Shown: in pieces, positions 39,418-48,676 of the stretch
Layout of the letters: each line of letters opens with the position of its first letter
Position numbering within the stretch: position 1 is the first letter of the stretch
Assembly (NCBI RefSeq): GCF_016906305.1
Contig: NZ_JADDOL010000007.1
Coordinates: forward strand, 104,833 to 168,832
Origin: Alloalcanivorax marinus
GTDB lineage: Bacteria > Pseudomonadota > Gammaproteobacteria > Pseudomonadales > Alcanivoracaceae
Direction of reading: 5' to 3'
Length of the DNA stretch: 64,000 bases
Notes under the pieces: generated by a model
Database searches by the model: none
Seen by the model: the letters and a program-made list of their open reading frames with translations, nothing else
Told to the model about the DNA's origin: nothing
Position numbers and translations under genes: made by a program

Positions 39418-40527
39418 ATGAAGAAAAAAAGAGTAGCGGTCGTTTGTTATGATATGCAGTGGCGTGGGGTACAACAAACACAGAAGCGACTAGCTGCTTC
39501 ACTGGTTGATTTGGGTTACCAGGTAGACTTAGTCCTAGTTAATGCCGTTGGTCCTTTAATGGAAGACTTACCACAGAGTGTCGACGTTTTTGACCTTGAG
39601 GCTAGTTCTGCAAAAAAGGCTCTTCCGGGACTGGTTAAGTACTTTAAAAAGAGGCGACCTTTGGGGGTTTTGGCTTCGGAAGATCACGTCAATTGCATGG
39701 TGATCATTGCTACCCGCTTGGTTTCTCCGAACACCAAGGTTTCTATTAGCTGCCATGTATCACCAAGCACTTGGTTGAGCGATGCCACTTCGCCATTTAA
39801 AAAAGAGTGGTGGGTTAAGTTAGCTATTAAGGCGCTTTATCCCATGGCTAACCAATGCGTATTGCTGTCTCAGAAAATGGCGTTTGAGTATCGGTCAGAA
39901 GTCGGTCTTAAAGGTCTGAACTTTAAGGTCATTCCAAACCCCGTTGCACCTAGAGATAACGAAGTAGCATTGCCCCCTCACCGTTGGTTGTCCGAAGATA
40001 AATCGGTGCGCATAGAGCCGGTGATCATCGCCGTCGGGGCTTTATCGAGGCTAAAAAACTTTTCTCTTTTGGTAAGTGCATTTTCATTATTAAATAAGCA
40101 GAAAAAATCGAAGTTAATAATTATTGGGGAGGGCCCTAAAAGAAAAGAACTGGAAAATCAGATAAAGCTTGAGGGCTTGGTCAGCTCCGTCGAACTCGTT
40201 GGCTTTCAAAGTAAACCGATGTCTTTTATGGCTCACGCTGATATGTTGGTCATGAGTTCTTTATCTGAAGGTTTTGGAAATGTTTTGATCGAAGCTATGG
40301 CTGCTGCCTGCCCCATAGTGTCAACAAGATGCGGCGGGGGGGTAGAGGAAATTCTTGCTGATGGCAAATATGGGGAGCTGGTAGAGATAAATAATCCAGA
40401 AGCTCTGGCAGCTGCAATGGCGAGAACGCTGGATCAACCGATCCAGCCTAATGTGTTGATTAAGGCATCACGTCGATATGATCCCTTGGAAATTACATCT
40501 AGATATATGCAGGGGCTGGGCATCTAG
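39418..40527 (+). CDS. GT4 family glycosyltransferase
   Basis: This 369-residue GT-B enzyme has an N-terminal acceptor half (MKKKRVAVVCYDMQWRGVQQ). The donor half shows PVIIAVGALSRLKNFSLLVSAF, LIIIGEGPKRKELE, VELVGFQSKPMSFMAHADMLVMSSLSEGFGNVLIEAMA and VSTRCGGGVEEIL. The EGFGNVLIEA segment is the GT4 EX7E-type nucleotide-sugar site. It follows the GT2 gene with no gap. Substrates cannot be assigned. Confidence 0.9.
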   Translation: MKKKRVAVVCYDMQWRGVQQTQKRLAASLVDLGYQVDLVLVNAVGPLMEDLPQSVDVFDLEASSAKKALPGLVKYFKKRRPLGVLASEDHVNCMVIIATRLVSPNTKVSISCHVSPSTWLSDATSPFKKEWWVKLAIKALYPMANQCVLLSQKMAFEYRSEVGLKGLNFKVIPNPVAPRDNEVALPPHRWLSEDKSVRIEPVIIAVGALSRLKNFSLLVSAFSLLNKQKKSKLIIIGEGPKRKELENQIKLEGLVSSVELVGFQSKPMSFMAHADMLVMSSLSEGFGNVLIEAMAAACPIVSTRCGGGVEEILADGKYGELVEINNPEALAAAMARTLDQPIQPNVLIKASRRYDPLEITSRYMQGLGI

Positions 40528-40545
40528 AGGTGACAGGTATACTTC

Positions 40546-41418
40546 ATGAATGAAAGCAAGCTTTGTAATCCTAAAGTACATTTTTTTTGTCTTGGTGTGC
40601 CACGTGCTGGTACTACGTGGTTGTATGAACTCCTTAAAAGTCACCCCCTCGTATTTTTGCCAGAGAAAGAACACCATTTTTTTACAAATGTCGACGGGCA
40701 AGATTTATACGCTCAAAAAGGATTGTCTTGGCTTAAAAATAAATATGCTCAATCGAAGGAAAGCCAACTTAGAGGCGATATAGCAGCCGGTTATTTCAGA
40801 TCTCAAACCGCGAGAGATCGATTGTTTGACTACTCGCCAGATGCAAAATTAATCGTTATGCTGAGAAATCCTGTAGACCGAACTTTTTCAGATTACAGGC
40901 TAAGTAAAGGTAGAAAGAGGTTCAGCGGAGATTTCGAAGAATTTATTGCCGATCCAAATATCGGGTATAGATCTCTCGAAGATGGCCTGTACGCCAAACA
41001 ACTAGAAAGGTGGCTGACGTGCTTCGACATAAAGCAATTTCATTTCATTCTTATGGACGAAATTATAGCTAATCCAGAGAAAGTATATTCTGACTTGTGC
41101 TCTTTCTTAGATCTACCTGAAGTTCAACTTGGCTTTATTGCTAATAATAAAGTTAATCAGCCCAAGCAAGTTAGGTTTAGATGGCTGCAAACGCTTTATT
41201 TCAACATAGCTAACCAATTGTCTAAAAGTGGAAAAGATGGTTGGAAAGTGTTGCTTCGAAAAACCGGCATTCCTTCGCTTATTAAAAAATTGAATTACCA
41301 AGATATGCAGCGCGAAAAGCTAGACCCACATGTTAAAGAAAAATTGGTTCTATTTTTTAAGGAGGACATTAAAAAGCTAGAGGTGCTGACTGGAAAGAGC
41401 TTGTCAGGTTGGATTTAG
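40546..41418 (+). CDS. Sulfotransferase (Sulfotransfer_1-like)
   Basis: This 290-residue protein has FCLGVPRAGTTWLYELLKSH (residues 14-33), the 5'-phosphosulfate loop, and LIVMLRNPVDRTFSDYRLSK, the 3'-phosphate-binding motif. The order and spacing match heparan-sulfate-type and bacterial Nod-factor sulfotransferases. It is the second sulfotransferase in the cassette and is distinct in sequence from the one at 36997, so two different positions may be sulfated. It lies between two GT4 genes on the same strand. Confidence 0.9.
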   Translation: MNESKLCNPKVHFFCLGVPRAGTTWLYELLKSHPLVFLPEKEHHFFTNVDGQDLYAQKGLSWLKNKYAQSKESQLRGDIAAGYFRSQTARDRLFDYSPDAKLIVMLRNPVDRTFSDYRLSKGRKRFSGDFEEFIADPNIGYRSLEDGLYAKQLERWLTCFDIKQFHFILMDEIIANPEKVYSDLCSFLDLPEVQLGFIANNKVNQPKQVRFRWLQTLYFNIANQLSKSGKDGWKVLLRKTGIPSLIKKLNYQDMQREKLDPHVKEKLVLFFKEDIKKLEVLTGKSLSGWI

Positions 41419-41443
41419 AGGGCTCCTTTGGGCAGGATTTTTT

Positions 41444-42556
41444 GTGAAGATTTTGTTGGTAATTACTGGTTTGAGTGTTGGCGGCGCTGAGCGCCAAGTG
41501 GTGGGCATGGCTGATTTTTTTAGCAGGAAAGGTCACGAAGTTAGGCTGCTTTACTTTCAAGGCGCAGCTTTAATGCTTCCGCGTAGTCCTGAAATAAAAA
41601 TCGAAAGTATAAATTTAAGAAAAAATATTTTCTCTTTCGTGGCGGCAATACCCAGAATTATAAAAATAATAAATGAGTTTGAGCCTGACGTGATTAACAC
41701 TCATTTATTCCATGCAAACGTTGTCTTTAGGGTTTTGCGGATTTTTCATAAGATGCCAGTTCTTATAAGTAGTGCTCATAACTCTAATGAAGGCGGTGTC
41801 GTAAGACGCTTCCTGTATAGAGCTACTGATTCGCTTTGCGATGTTTCTACGAATGTCTCTTTGAGCGCCGTAAGATATTTTGAAAAGAATCGCCTTGTTA
41901 AGAATGGCGCTATGAGAGTGATGTTTAATGGTATAGACGAAGATGCTTTCTACTTTGACGAAGCTGTAAGAAGGCGGGTTAGGGAAAGTTTCCTTTTCAG
42001 TGATGATGATAGAGTGGTTTTGGCCGTCGGTCGGCTGCACAAAGCTAAAGATTACCCAAATCTTCTTAGAGCTTTTTCTTTATCCAAGCAGAAATTAGGT
42101 TCTATGTTCTTGATTATAGTGGGCGATGGGGAAGAGAAAGAGGTCATTATTGATTTAGCAGTAGAGCTGGGTATAAGTGAAGCTGTAATAATCTTAGGAT
42201 CAAGAAACGACGTGCCTGATTTAATGAATGCTTGTGATGTGTTCGTGTTGTCGTCAGCTTCGGAGGGCTTCGGTTTGGTGCTGGCAGAAGCGATGGCGTG
42301 CAAGCGTGTCGTTGTGTCTACCGATTGTGGCGGTGCGCGGGAAGTCATGGGTGAGACGGGTTTTGTTGTGCCTCCTTCGAATAGCGCTGCATTGGCAACA
42401 GCGATTTGCCGCGCGCTTACTGTTCCCGAGCGGGAAAGAAGTAGAATGGGGGAGCTCGCACGAGATAGGGTTAAAAATTATTATTCCATGAGTGCATCCG
42501 GTGACGCGTGGATTTCCCTATATGACGCAGCGTTTAAAGGGAAAAAAATTCGATGA
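41444..42556 (+). CDS. GT4 family glycosyltransferase
   Basis: This 370-residue protein has KILLVITGLSVGGAERQVVGMA at the N-terminus and VVLAVGRLHKAKDYPNLLRAF, LIIVGDGEEKEVI and SSASEGFGLVLAEAMACKRVVVSTDCGGAREV in the donor domain. It is a complete GT-B enzyme of the GT4 family. GTG is the start, 6 bases after AGGA. Its stop overlaps the next gene's ATG (ATGA), so the pair is coupled. Confidence 0.9.
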   Translation: MKILLVITGLSVGGAERQVVGMADFFSRKGHEVRLLYFQGAALMLPRSPEIKIESINLRKNIFSFVAAIPRIIKIINEFEPDVINTHLFHANVVFRVLRIFHKMPVLISSAHNSNEGGVVRRFLYRATDSLCDVSTNVSLSAVRYFEKNRLVKNGAMRVMFNGIDEDAFYFDEAVRRRVRESFLFSDDDRVVLAVGRLHKAKDYPNLLRAFSLSKQKLGSMFLIIVGDGEEKEVIIDLAVELGISEAVIILGSRNDVPDLMNACDVFVLSSASEGFGLVLAEAMACKRVVVSTDCGGAREVMGETGFVVPPSNSAALATAICRALTVPERERSRMGELARDRVKNYYSMSASGDAWISLYDAAFKGKKIR

Positions 42557-43650
42557 AGAAAGTGGCATTTGTAGCTAATAGCGAATGGTATCTAGATAAC
42601 TTTAGGAAATCCACAATAGAATATTTTCTTAGTAAACATGTTCAGGTTTTTTGCTTGTATCCTAAGAATGGAGATGGCGAGCTTTCGGATTTGGGAGTGC
42701 GGCATGTTAAATTTACAATGAGTCCGGCTGGAACTTCGCTCTACTTTGAATTATTTTCTTTCATTTGTGTTTTCTTGAGTATCTTAAGAGTCCGGCCGGA
42801 CGTTTTGTTTTCTTTTAACCCCAAGACAAATTTGTATAGCCTAATTTGTTGTTGGGTTTTGAGGGTTAAATGTGTTGTTAATGTTTCGGGCTTAGGTGCA
42901 GCTTCTCAACTTTCTGGGATAAAAGGTTTTTTTTATCGGCAGCTGTCTTCTTTTTTTTATCGAAAAGCTTCGTATATTTTTTTTCAAAATAGTGACGATT
43001 ACCATCAGCTCAACAAAGCCGGCGTCATTAAGGTTGGCGCTGCCGACGTTATACCTGGGTCAGGAGTGGACCTTAACCGGTTTCACCCGGTCGCGCGCCC
43101 TGAAGCTGAAACGACCTTTTTGATGGCGGCGCGACTTATCACTCAGAAGGGAGTTTACGAATATGTGGAAGCAGCTAAAAATTTAAATGGCGAGTGCTGC
43201 TCTTTTCTTTTGGCCGGGGTTCCGGACTCTTCTGAGCGTGCCGTTGATGCTAATTTTATTAAAAATCTTGACGGTTCTGAAGGCGTGAAATTTTTGGGGC
43301 ATGTCAGGGATATGCCTAGTCTGCTAACTAAAGTGGATTGTGTCGTTCTGCCTTCTTACTATCCAGAGGGCATACCAAAAGTTTTGATAGAGGCGCTTTC
43401 TTCTGGAAAAATCATCATCACTACGAATACTCCGGGGTGTAGAGAGACTGTCGATGATGAGGTGAATGGATATCTAGTGTCCCCTCGCTGCTCGGCATCG
43501 CTTGCCACTGCTATGCTAAAGGTTTGCCGGTTGGGTGAGAAAGATAAGAAAGAGATGATGAATCGGTCTCGCCGTTTGGCGGAAGAAAAGTATGACGAGA
43601 ATATTGTGATTGGAAAATACTGGCGTCTGTTTGAAGTTTTGAGTGATTAA
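42553..43650 (+). CDS. GT4 family glycosyltransferase
   Basis: This 365-residue protein has KKVAFVANSEWYLDNFRKS, the FSFNPKTNLYSLICC segment and a donor half with FLMAARLITQKGVYEYVEAA, VKFLGHVRDMPSLLTKVDCVVLPSYYPEGIPKVLIEALS and ITTNTPGCRETV. It resembles the GT4 enzymes that often end capsule clusters. The same PSYxEGxP/TDxPGCR style is seen in the GT4 fragments at 45-50 kb, but the DNA is AT-rich here, so those fragments come from a different, GC-rich gene. Confidence 0.9.
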   Translation: MKKVAFVANSEWYLDNFRKSTIEYFLSKHVQVFCLYPKNGDGELSDLGVRHVKFTMSPAGTSLYFELFSFICVFLSILRVRPDVLFSFNPKTNLYSLICCWVLRVKCVVNVSGLGAASQLSGIKGFFYRQLSSFFYRKASYIFFQNSDDYHQLNKAGVIKVGAADVIPGSGVDLNRFHPVARPEAETTFLMAARLITQKGVYEYVEAAKNLNGECCSFLLAGVPDSSERAVDANFIKNLDGSEGVKFLGHVRDMPSLLTKVDCVVLPSYYPEGIPKVLIEALSSGKIIITTNTPGCRETVDDEVNGYLVSPRCSASLATAMLKVCRLGEKDKKEMMNRSRRLAEEKYDENIVIGKYWRLFEVLSD

Positions 43651-43654
43651 TTTT

Positions 43655-44698
43655 ATGTTTCCTTATTGGTTTGCTTTCGTTCTGCCAATTTTTGGTTCTA
43701 TCTTTGGGCGCCGTCTTGATTCTCAGTCTGGAAATTTTTTCTGGGTGGTGTGGGGGCTGATTTATACATTGTTTGTGGGGTTGCGATACAGAGTGGGGGC
43801 GGATTGGTCCGCGTATAACGATCATTTAATCCGGGTTTCTACAGAAAGTCTTTGGGATGTGGTTACTGGCGGGGATCCGGGTTATTACATTTTAAACTGG
43901 CTTGTCGTCCGGTTGGGCGGAGAAATATATCTAGTTAATTTTGTGTGTGCTGCAATAGTCATGTGGGGGGTCGTTAGCTTTTCTAGAAAGCAGCCTTTAC
44001 CTTGGCTGTCTCTTCTTATTTCCGTACCATACCTAATTATTGTTGTATCCATGGGGTACACGAGGCAATCTGTCGCTCTAGGGCTTTTGCTCGTCGGCTT
44101 ATCAGCTCTTTCAGAAAGAAGTATTCCTAAGTTTACGTTATGGGTCTTGGTTGCAGCAGCTTTCCATAAATCGGCCGTTCTAATGTTGCCTATGGCCGCT
44201 TTATCATCGACGGAGAAGAAAGGATGGTCGATGTTTTGGGTGGCTGTTATTGCGGCTGGTGCTGGCTACTTTTTCCTATCCGACCATGTAAGTAGGCTAT
44301 GGAGCACCTATGTCGTCTCTGATTATGAATCAGAAGGTGGGCTGATAAGGGTGCTAATGAACGCCGTTCCCGCAGTTGTCTTCCTGATTTTTAGAAGAAA
44401 ATTCGCGGTTTCGGCTCAGGAGGCTAAGCTTTGGACTTGGATGTCAATATTCGCAATAAGCTGTTTGCCTCTCGTTTTAATCGCTTCTGCAGCTACTGAT
44501 CGTGTCGCTTTATACCTAATACCTCTCCAGCTTTACGTTTTTTCTCGTTTGCATAGAGTTGCTGACCAAAAATTAGGGAAAGCGCTGATCGTTGTACTTG
44601 TTATTGGTTATTACGCACTTGTTCAGTTTGTATGGTTGAATTTTGCCAGCCACTCTGATGCCTGGCTTCCCTATCAAACTGTGTGGGCGGCAGACTAA
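43655..44698 (+). CDS. wzy: EpsG/Wzy-like polysaccharide polymerase
   Basis: This 347-residue membrane protein has about ten predicted helices. It shows FVGLRYRVGADWSAYNDHL, the EpsG-family hallmark, then VSMGYTRQSVALGLLLVGLSAL and AAAFHKSAVLMLPMAAL. The family polymerises lipid-linked repeat units in the periplasm. The ATG at 43655 is used; an in-frame GTG at 43643 would add four residues and overlap the GT4 gene. Neither start has a strong ribosome site. It is the last gene of the AT-rich cassette. Confidence 0.82.
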   Translation: MFPYWFAFVLPIFGSIFGRRLDSQSGNFFWVVWGLIYTLFVGLRYRVGADWSAYNDHLIRVSTESLWDVVTGGDPGYYILNWLVVRLGGEIYLVNFVCAAIVMWGVVSFSRKQPLPWLSLLISVPYLIIVVSMGYTRQSVALGLLLVGLSALSERSIPKFTLWVLVAAAFHKSAVLMLPMAALSSTEKKGWSMFWVAVIAAGAGYFFLSDHVSRLWSTYVVSDYESEGGLIRVLMNAVPAVVFLIFRRKFAVSAQEAKLWTWMSIFAISCLPLVLIASAATDRVALYLIPLQLYVFSRLHRVADQKLGKALIVVLVIGYYALVQFVWLNFASHSDAWLPYQTVWAAD

Positions 44699-44992
44699 CG
44701 TGTACCATGATCTGTATTGTTCGCTTTGATCTATAATTTGAAGATATAAGTTCAGTAATTTTTGTCAAGAATGCAGAAATGAAATTAGTGCGCTTGCGGG
44801 TTCGAGATGGAGAGCCTATGAGACATTATTTCCAAAGGGCTCATAGGTGAGAGGCGATCTGCCTGACTCTTCGTCTAATACGTATAAAATGGGATAGCGA
44901 GCTCTTGTCGACGGACAATGCAAGAGATATGGGAGCGGCATGAGCCCGAATCTTCGCGCGCCTCGTTCAACGCCATAGCTGTTGTCGAGTAG

Positions 44993-45713
44993 CTGTACGC
45001 TTTCGCCAATCGCGGAGCGGAGCGGGTGTTCTTCCAGAACGAAGAGGATCTGCGGACCTTTCAGGCCACCGGCCTGCTGAAGGACACGCCCACGGTGCTG
45101 TTGCCCGGGGTCCGGGATGGATACGGTGCGGTTCCCGTTCAGTGCCTTGCCGTCCGAGGGGCCGTTCACCTTTGTGATGGTGGCGCGCTTGATCGGTGAC
45201 AAGGGCGTGCGGGAGTACGTGGCCGCCGCCGCTCAGGTGGCTCGGCGGTATCCGGACGTGCGTTTTCCGCTGATCGGCCCCCAGGGGGTGAGCAACAGCA
45301 GTGCCATTCTGCCGGACGAGGTGACGCGCTGGCGGGAGGCGGGCGTGGTCGAGTACCTGGGCGAGCAGGACGATGTGCGGCCCTTTATCGCCGAGAGCCA
45401 TGTGCTGGTGCTGCCGTCCTACCGCGAGGGGATGCCGCGCACCGTGCTGGAGGCCGCCTCAATGGGCCGGCCCGCCATCGTCACAGACGTGCCCGGCTGC
45501 CGCCAGGCGGTGGTGAATGGCGAAACCGGCTGGCTGTGTGAGGTGAAGAGCGCCGAGTCCCTGGCCGCCTGCATGCAGGACTGCCTGGCGCTGCCCTCCG
45601 AGACCCTGGCGGCGGCGGGGCAGGCCGCCCGCCGCCGCATCGAGGCGGAGTTCGACGAGCGCCTGGTGGTGCGGGCGGCTCTGGATTGCCTGACGGCCGG
45701 TAAGCCAACATAG
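44993..45713 (+). pseudogene. GT4 glycosyltransferase C-terminal fragment, copy 1 (frameshifted)
   Basis: Homology begins around LYAFANRGAERVFFQNEEDLR just after an in-frame TAG. At 45107-45110 a run of four G, where copy 2 has three, shifts the frame. From 45117 an open frame encodes the GT4 donor domain: FVMVARLIGDKGVREYVAAA, PSYREGMPRTVLEAASMG, TDVPGCRQAVVNGETGWL. The acceptor half is missing. GC-rich base use separates it from the AT-rich cassette that ends 300 bases upstream. It is nearly identical to copy 2 at 47690. Confidence 0.85.
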
Positions 45714-45821
45714 ATCTGGATTGGCAGGTGCCGCTCTGCCGGTTGTCGGATCTTCATTGACAGCCTTCAGAGCTATCGCGATCATTCGCTAATCCATTGT
45801 TTTATTGCCCGAGCACAGGCC

Positions 45822-46256
45822 ATGCGCGTTGGTGGGGACAGATACAGTAGCAAGCGACGAATCTGCTCGCCGGCGGAGCTGGTGGATATCAATATTGCGT
45901 CGCTGAAAGAATCTGCTGTTTATTGTGGTAATCCTGCCCACAAGAAAAACCCGGGCGATTTCGGATTAACTCCGCCATCCGCGCCGCACCCTGCTAAATC
46001 CTTATGCGATGTGGCGAAAATTTTCAGAAAAGAAGTGGCCGGTAAACTATTACGAGAAGGGATCGGTCGGGGGTTGATAAGCAGACAGTTCCGAGGCGAC
46101 TGGCCGCAAAAGGTATGGGCCGTTACCGAGAATGGTGATGTATTGGAGGCACAATTGGAGAATCGGATGACGGGGGCATATCATGGATACCCTCTGCCTC
46201 CGACGGACCCGTTCGCGGAGCTGGTGCTGAGAGAGTGGGAGGCACGGCAGCCATGA
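45822..46256 (+). CDS. Hypothetical protein, first gene of a two-gene module with a degenerate ImmA/IrrE-like protein
   Basis: This 144-residue protein has the distinctive central text YCGNPAHKKNPGDFGLTPP and AKSLCDVAKIFRKEVAGKLLREGIGRGLIS, then a Trp-rich QFRGDWPQKVWAVTENG. I cannot name a domain. The ATGA overlap with the next gene shows tight coupling. My recollection is that such a pair recurs in other bacteria, but that is unverified. The module is flanked on both sides by GT4 fragment repeats, consistent with a mobile accessory unit, perhaps a defence or toxin-antitoxin function. Confidence 0.7.
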   Translation: MRVGGDRYSSKRRICSPAELVDINIASLKESAVYCGNPAHKKNPGDFGLTPPSAPHPAKSLCDVAKIFRKEVAGKLLREGIGRGLISRQFRGDWPQKVWAVTENGDVLEAQLENRMTGAYHGYPLPPTDPFAELVLREWEARQP

Positions 46257-47614
46257 GCGAGAGGCATCTGGACTTTGCTTTTCAATGGGAGGCGGTCGGC
46301 AACGATGTGCCTGAGTTGTACCACACCATGGCACGGCTGTCGCTCTCCGTTAATAATTACTCCCTGACGCGCAACGAAGATTGTTGGTCGCGGACTGTCA
46401 AGGACGATGTTCTGGTAGCATTGTATCCCCTGGCGTCCTGGTTAGCCTCTTCCTGGTGGCGTTTGTTGTATGAACCGCACCCAGGAAAGGGCGTGCGGCC
46501 CTCGATGTCCTGGCGCATGGCCCATGAGCTGGCGTCTGCTAACCAAGGCTTCATTTGGCCTACGGTTATGTTCGCGACGGATGGCGAGGGTATTCAGCTT
46601 TGGTCCCGGCCATCGGATGAAAGTGTGGAGCAGTCAGTCCGATACTTGAATGGTTCCCGTTTCCCGTTTTTTGTGCCGGTGGATGATTTTCGTAAGGGCG
46701 TTTCTGCTCTTATCGATGCGGTGCTCAACAGGCTGCAGGCATGTGGTTGCGAAGATACGGAACTCAGGGGTCTTTGGACACTGATTTGCGAAGAAACCGC
46801 GGATACAGCGATTGCTCGGCTGCGTGCCTTTGAAGCGATGATGGGGTACGACCCAGAGGAATGTCCTGAATCACTTCTGAAGACCATGTCGCAACTTGCC
46901 ACCACAGTTGGCGAGGACTCCTTGCCGGAGTTAATGTCCGCCTTGGCGCAGGGTAACGAGTTCGGAGTGCAGCATGAGAAGCAGATTGAATGCTTTTTCG
47001 AATTGCACGGCATACAGGCGCGCCCGAATATTCCGGATACTTCCATACGCGGGGACGCCGGGGATACCCAGGCGCCGTGGAGGGTGGCGGTTGAGGACGC
47101 AAAAATTGTGCGTGATTACTTAGGGTGTGGCCTCGAGCCGATTCCCAATAGCACACTTTTTGACGCGCTGAGCATTAGCAGCGCCGCTATTAAAGGTTAT
47201 ACCTTGGAAAATCGGTCGAGGGTGTCGGTGGCGATCCCGGAGAATCAGCAGGGTATTCGTTTCATGCCGCGTAAGAAGCATCCCGTGGCTCGGCGATTTG
47301 AGTATGCCCGTCTTCTTGGCGACTGTATGTTTCGAAGAGATGATGAGGGGTGGCTCGTTTCTTCGGACCTGGGTACATTCCGGCAAAAATATCAGCGCGC
47401 GTTCGCGGCGGAATTGCTGTGTCCGATTGAGGGTGTGAAAGCGGTCATGCAGGGAGATTATTCGGATTCAGCGATTGATGAGGTGGCTGAGTATTTCGAT
47501 GTCAGTACCACCACGGTGATAAACTTGCTGGCAAACAATCATCTTATTGAGACGGAGGATCTGGTCGATGGCAACGACGCGTGGCCTTACCGCCCTTTGG
47601 CGGCGCGCGCCTGA
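46253..47614 (+). CDS. Protein with degenerate ImmA/IrrE-like C-terminal domain
   Basis: This protein has 453 residues. The N-terminal 130 form a Trp-rich domain (EDCWSRTVKDDVLVALYPLASWLASSWWRLLYEP) and the middle is helical. The C-terminal region (about 347-430) reads KHPVARRFEYARLLGDCMF ... QKYQRAFAAELLCPIEGV ... EVAEYFDVSTTTVINLLANN. That is the layout of ImmA/IrrE proteins (RFxxAHELGH, REANxFAAxLLxP, LAxxFxVSxxAVxxRL), except that HExxH is replaced by ARLLGD. It is therefore probably not a zinc protease. It is coupled to the 144-residue upstream gene. Confidence 0.7.
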   Translation: MSERHLDFAFQWEAVGNDVPELYHTMARLSLSVNNYSLTRNEDCWSRTVKDDVLVALYPLASWLASSWWRLLYEPHPGKGVRPSMSWRMAHELASANQGFIWPTVMFATDGEGIQLWSRPSDESVEQSVRYLNGSRFPFFVPVDDFRKGVSALIDAVLNRLQACGCEDTELRGLWTLICEETADTAIARLRAFEAMMGYDPEECPESLLKTMSQLATTVGEDSLPELMSALAQGNEFGVQHEKQIECFFELHGIQARPNIPDTSIRGDAGDTQAPWRVAVEDAKIVRDYLGCGLEPIPNSTLFDALSISSAAIKGYTLENRSRVSVAIPENQQGIRFMPRKKHPVARRFEYARLLGDCMFRRDDEGWLVSSDLGTFRQKYQRAFAAELLCPIEGVKAVMQGDYSDSAIDEVAEYFDVSTTTVINLLANNHLIETEDLVDGNDAWPYRPLAARA

Positions 47615-47689
47615 ACCCCGGGTCTCCGTTCCTCCCTCTTTGTTACCCCAGAATCTTTATCCCTCCTTGGCGTCAAGTTATCAATCTGC

Positions 47690-48345
47690 GGACCTTTCAG
47701 GCCACCGGCCTGCTGAGGGACACGCCCACGACGCTGTTGCCCGGGTCCGGGATGGATACGGTGCGGTTCCTGTTCAGTGCGTTGCCGTCGGAGGGGCCGT
47801 TCACCTTTGTGATGGTGGCGCGGCTGATCGGTGATAAGGGCGTGCGGGAGTACGTGGCCGCCGCCGCGCAGGTAGCTCGGCGGCGTCCGGACGTGCGTTT
47901 TCTGCTGATCGGGCCCCAGGGGGTGAGCAACAGCAGTGCCATCCTGCCGGAGGAGGTGGAACGCTGGCGGGAGGAGGGCGTTATCGCATACCTGGGCGAG
48001 CAGGACGATGTGCGGCCCTTTATCGCCGAGAGCCATGAGCTGGTGCTGCCGTCCTACCGGGAGGGGATGCCGCGCACGGTGCTGGAGGCCGCGTCCATGG
48101 GCCGGCCCGCTATCGTCACCGACGTGCCCGGCTGCCGCCAGGCGGTGGTGAACGGCGAAACCGGCTGGCTGTGTGAGGTGAAGAGCGCCGAGTCCCTGGC
48201 CGCCTGCATGGAGGACTGCCTGGCGCTGCCCCCCGAGACCCTGGCGGCAGCGGGGCAGGCCGCCCGCCGCCGCATCGAGGCGGAGTTCGACGAGCGGCTG
48301 GTGGTGCGGGCGGCTCTGGATTGCCTTGAGGGTGCCCGTTCGTAA
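47690..48345 (+). pseudogene. GT4 glycosyltransferase C-terminal fragment, copy 2 (5'-truncated)
   Basis: From LRTFQATGLLRDTPTTLLPGSG to LDCLEGARS the frame is open and encodes the GT4 donor domain without its acceptor half. The DNA is almost identical to copy 1. An open frame reaches back to 47581, but the extra N-terminal residues overlap the upstream gene's end and match nothing in copy 1. Homology with copy 3 continues past the stop (GTAACCCCCCAA). It is probably a leftover of recombination, not a working enzyme. Confidence 0.8.
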
Positions 48346-48469
48346 CCCCCCAACCTGCGCGCAGTCACAGGGTCTGTGGCAGAGTTGGGCATCACCCTGC
48401 TACGATTGGGCGGTATGGTAAGGTGGGAGCCACGGTGGGTTGAGGCGTGCTTTAGAGGAGTGGGTTGGC

Positions 48470-48676
48470 ATGTATGCAATCGAATTTGAGACGATCATTC
48501 GTAATGGCATTATGGTGGTTCCGGAACAGTATGCACGGTTAAAGAATACCCGCGCACGTGTCGTGATTCTGGTCGAGAACAGCGAGAGTGACCAAGAGGT
48601 GCGCGCGCTTTCGAACCACTCCGCCGGCACGATTGAGGAATGGACGGATCCCGAAGAGGATGAGGTATGGACGTAA
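48470..48676 (+). CDS. Antitoxin of a MazF/PemK-type module
   Basis: This 68-residue protein begins MYAIEFETIIRNGIMVVPEQ, whose beta-strand pattern resembles small antitoxins. An acidic tail (EEWTDPEEDEVWT) would fit toxin neutralisation. AGGAG lies 9 bases before the ATG at 48470, deciding it over an upstream frame start. The stop overlaps the toxin start by 10 bases. The pair may autoregulate, but no clear operator was found. Confidence 0.7.
   Translation: MYAIEFETIIRNGIMVVPEQYARLKNTRARVVILVENSESDQEVRALSNHSAGTIEEWTDPEEDEVWT

Noticed and set aside
46559..46600. HELAS in the N-terminal half of the ImmA-like protein as a zinc-protease HExxH
   Set aside because: The fifth residue is Ser, not His, and it lies in the wrong domain. 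No other HExxH was found in the protein.
47581..47689. N-terminal extension of the GT4 fragment copy 2
   Set aside because: These residues overlap the end of the ImmA-like gene in another frame and do not match copy 1, so they are not part of the original enzyme.
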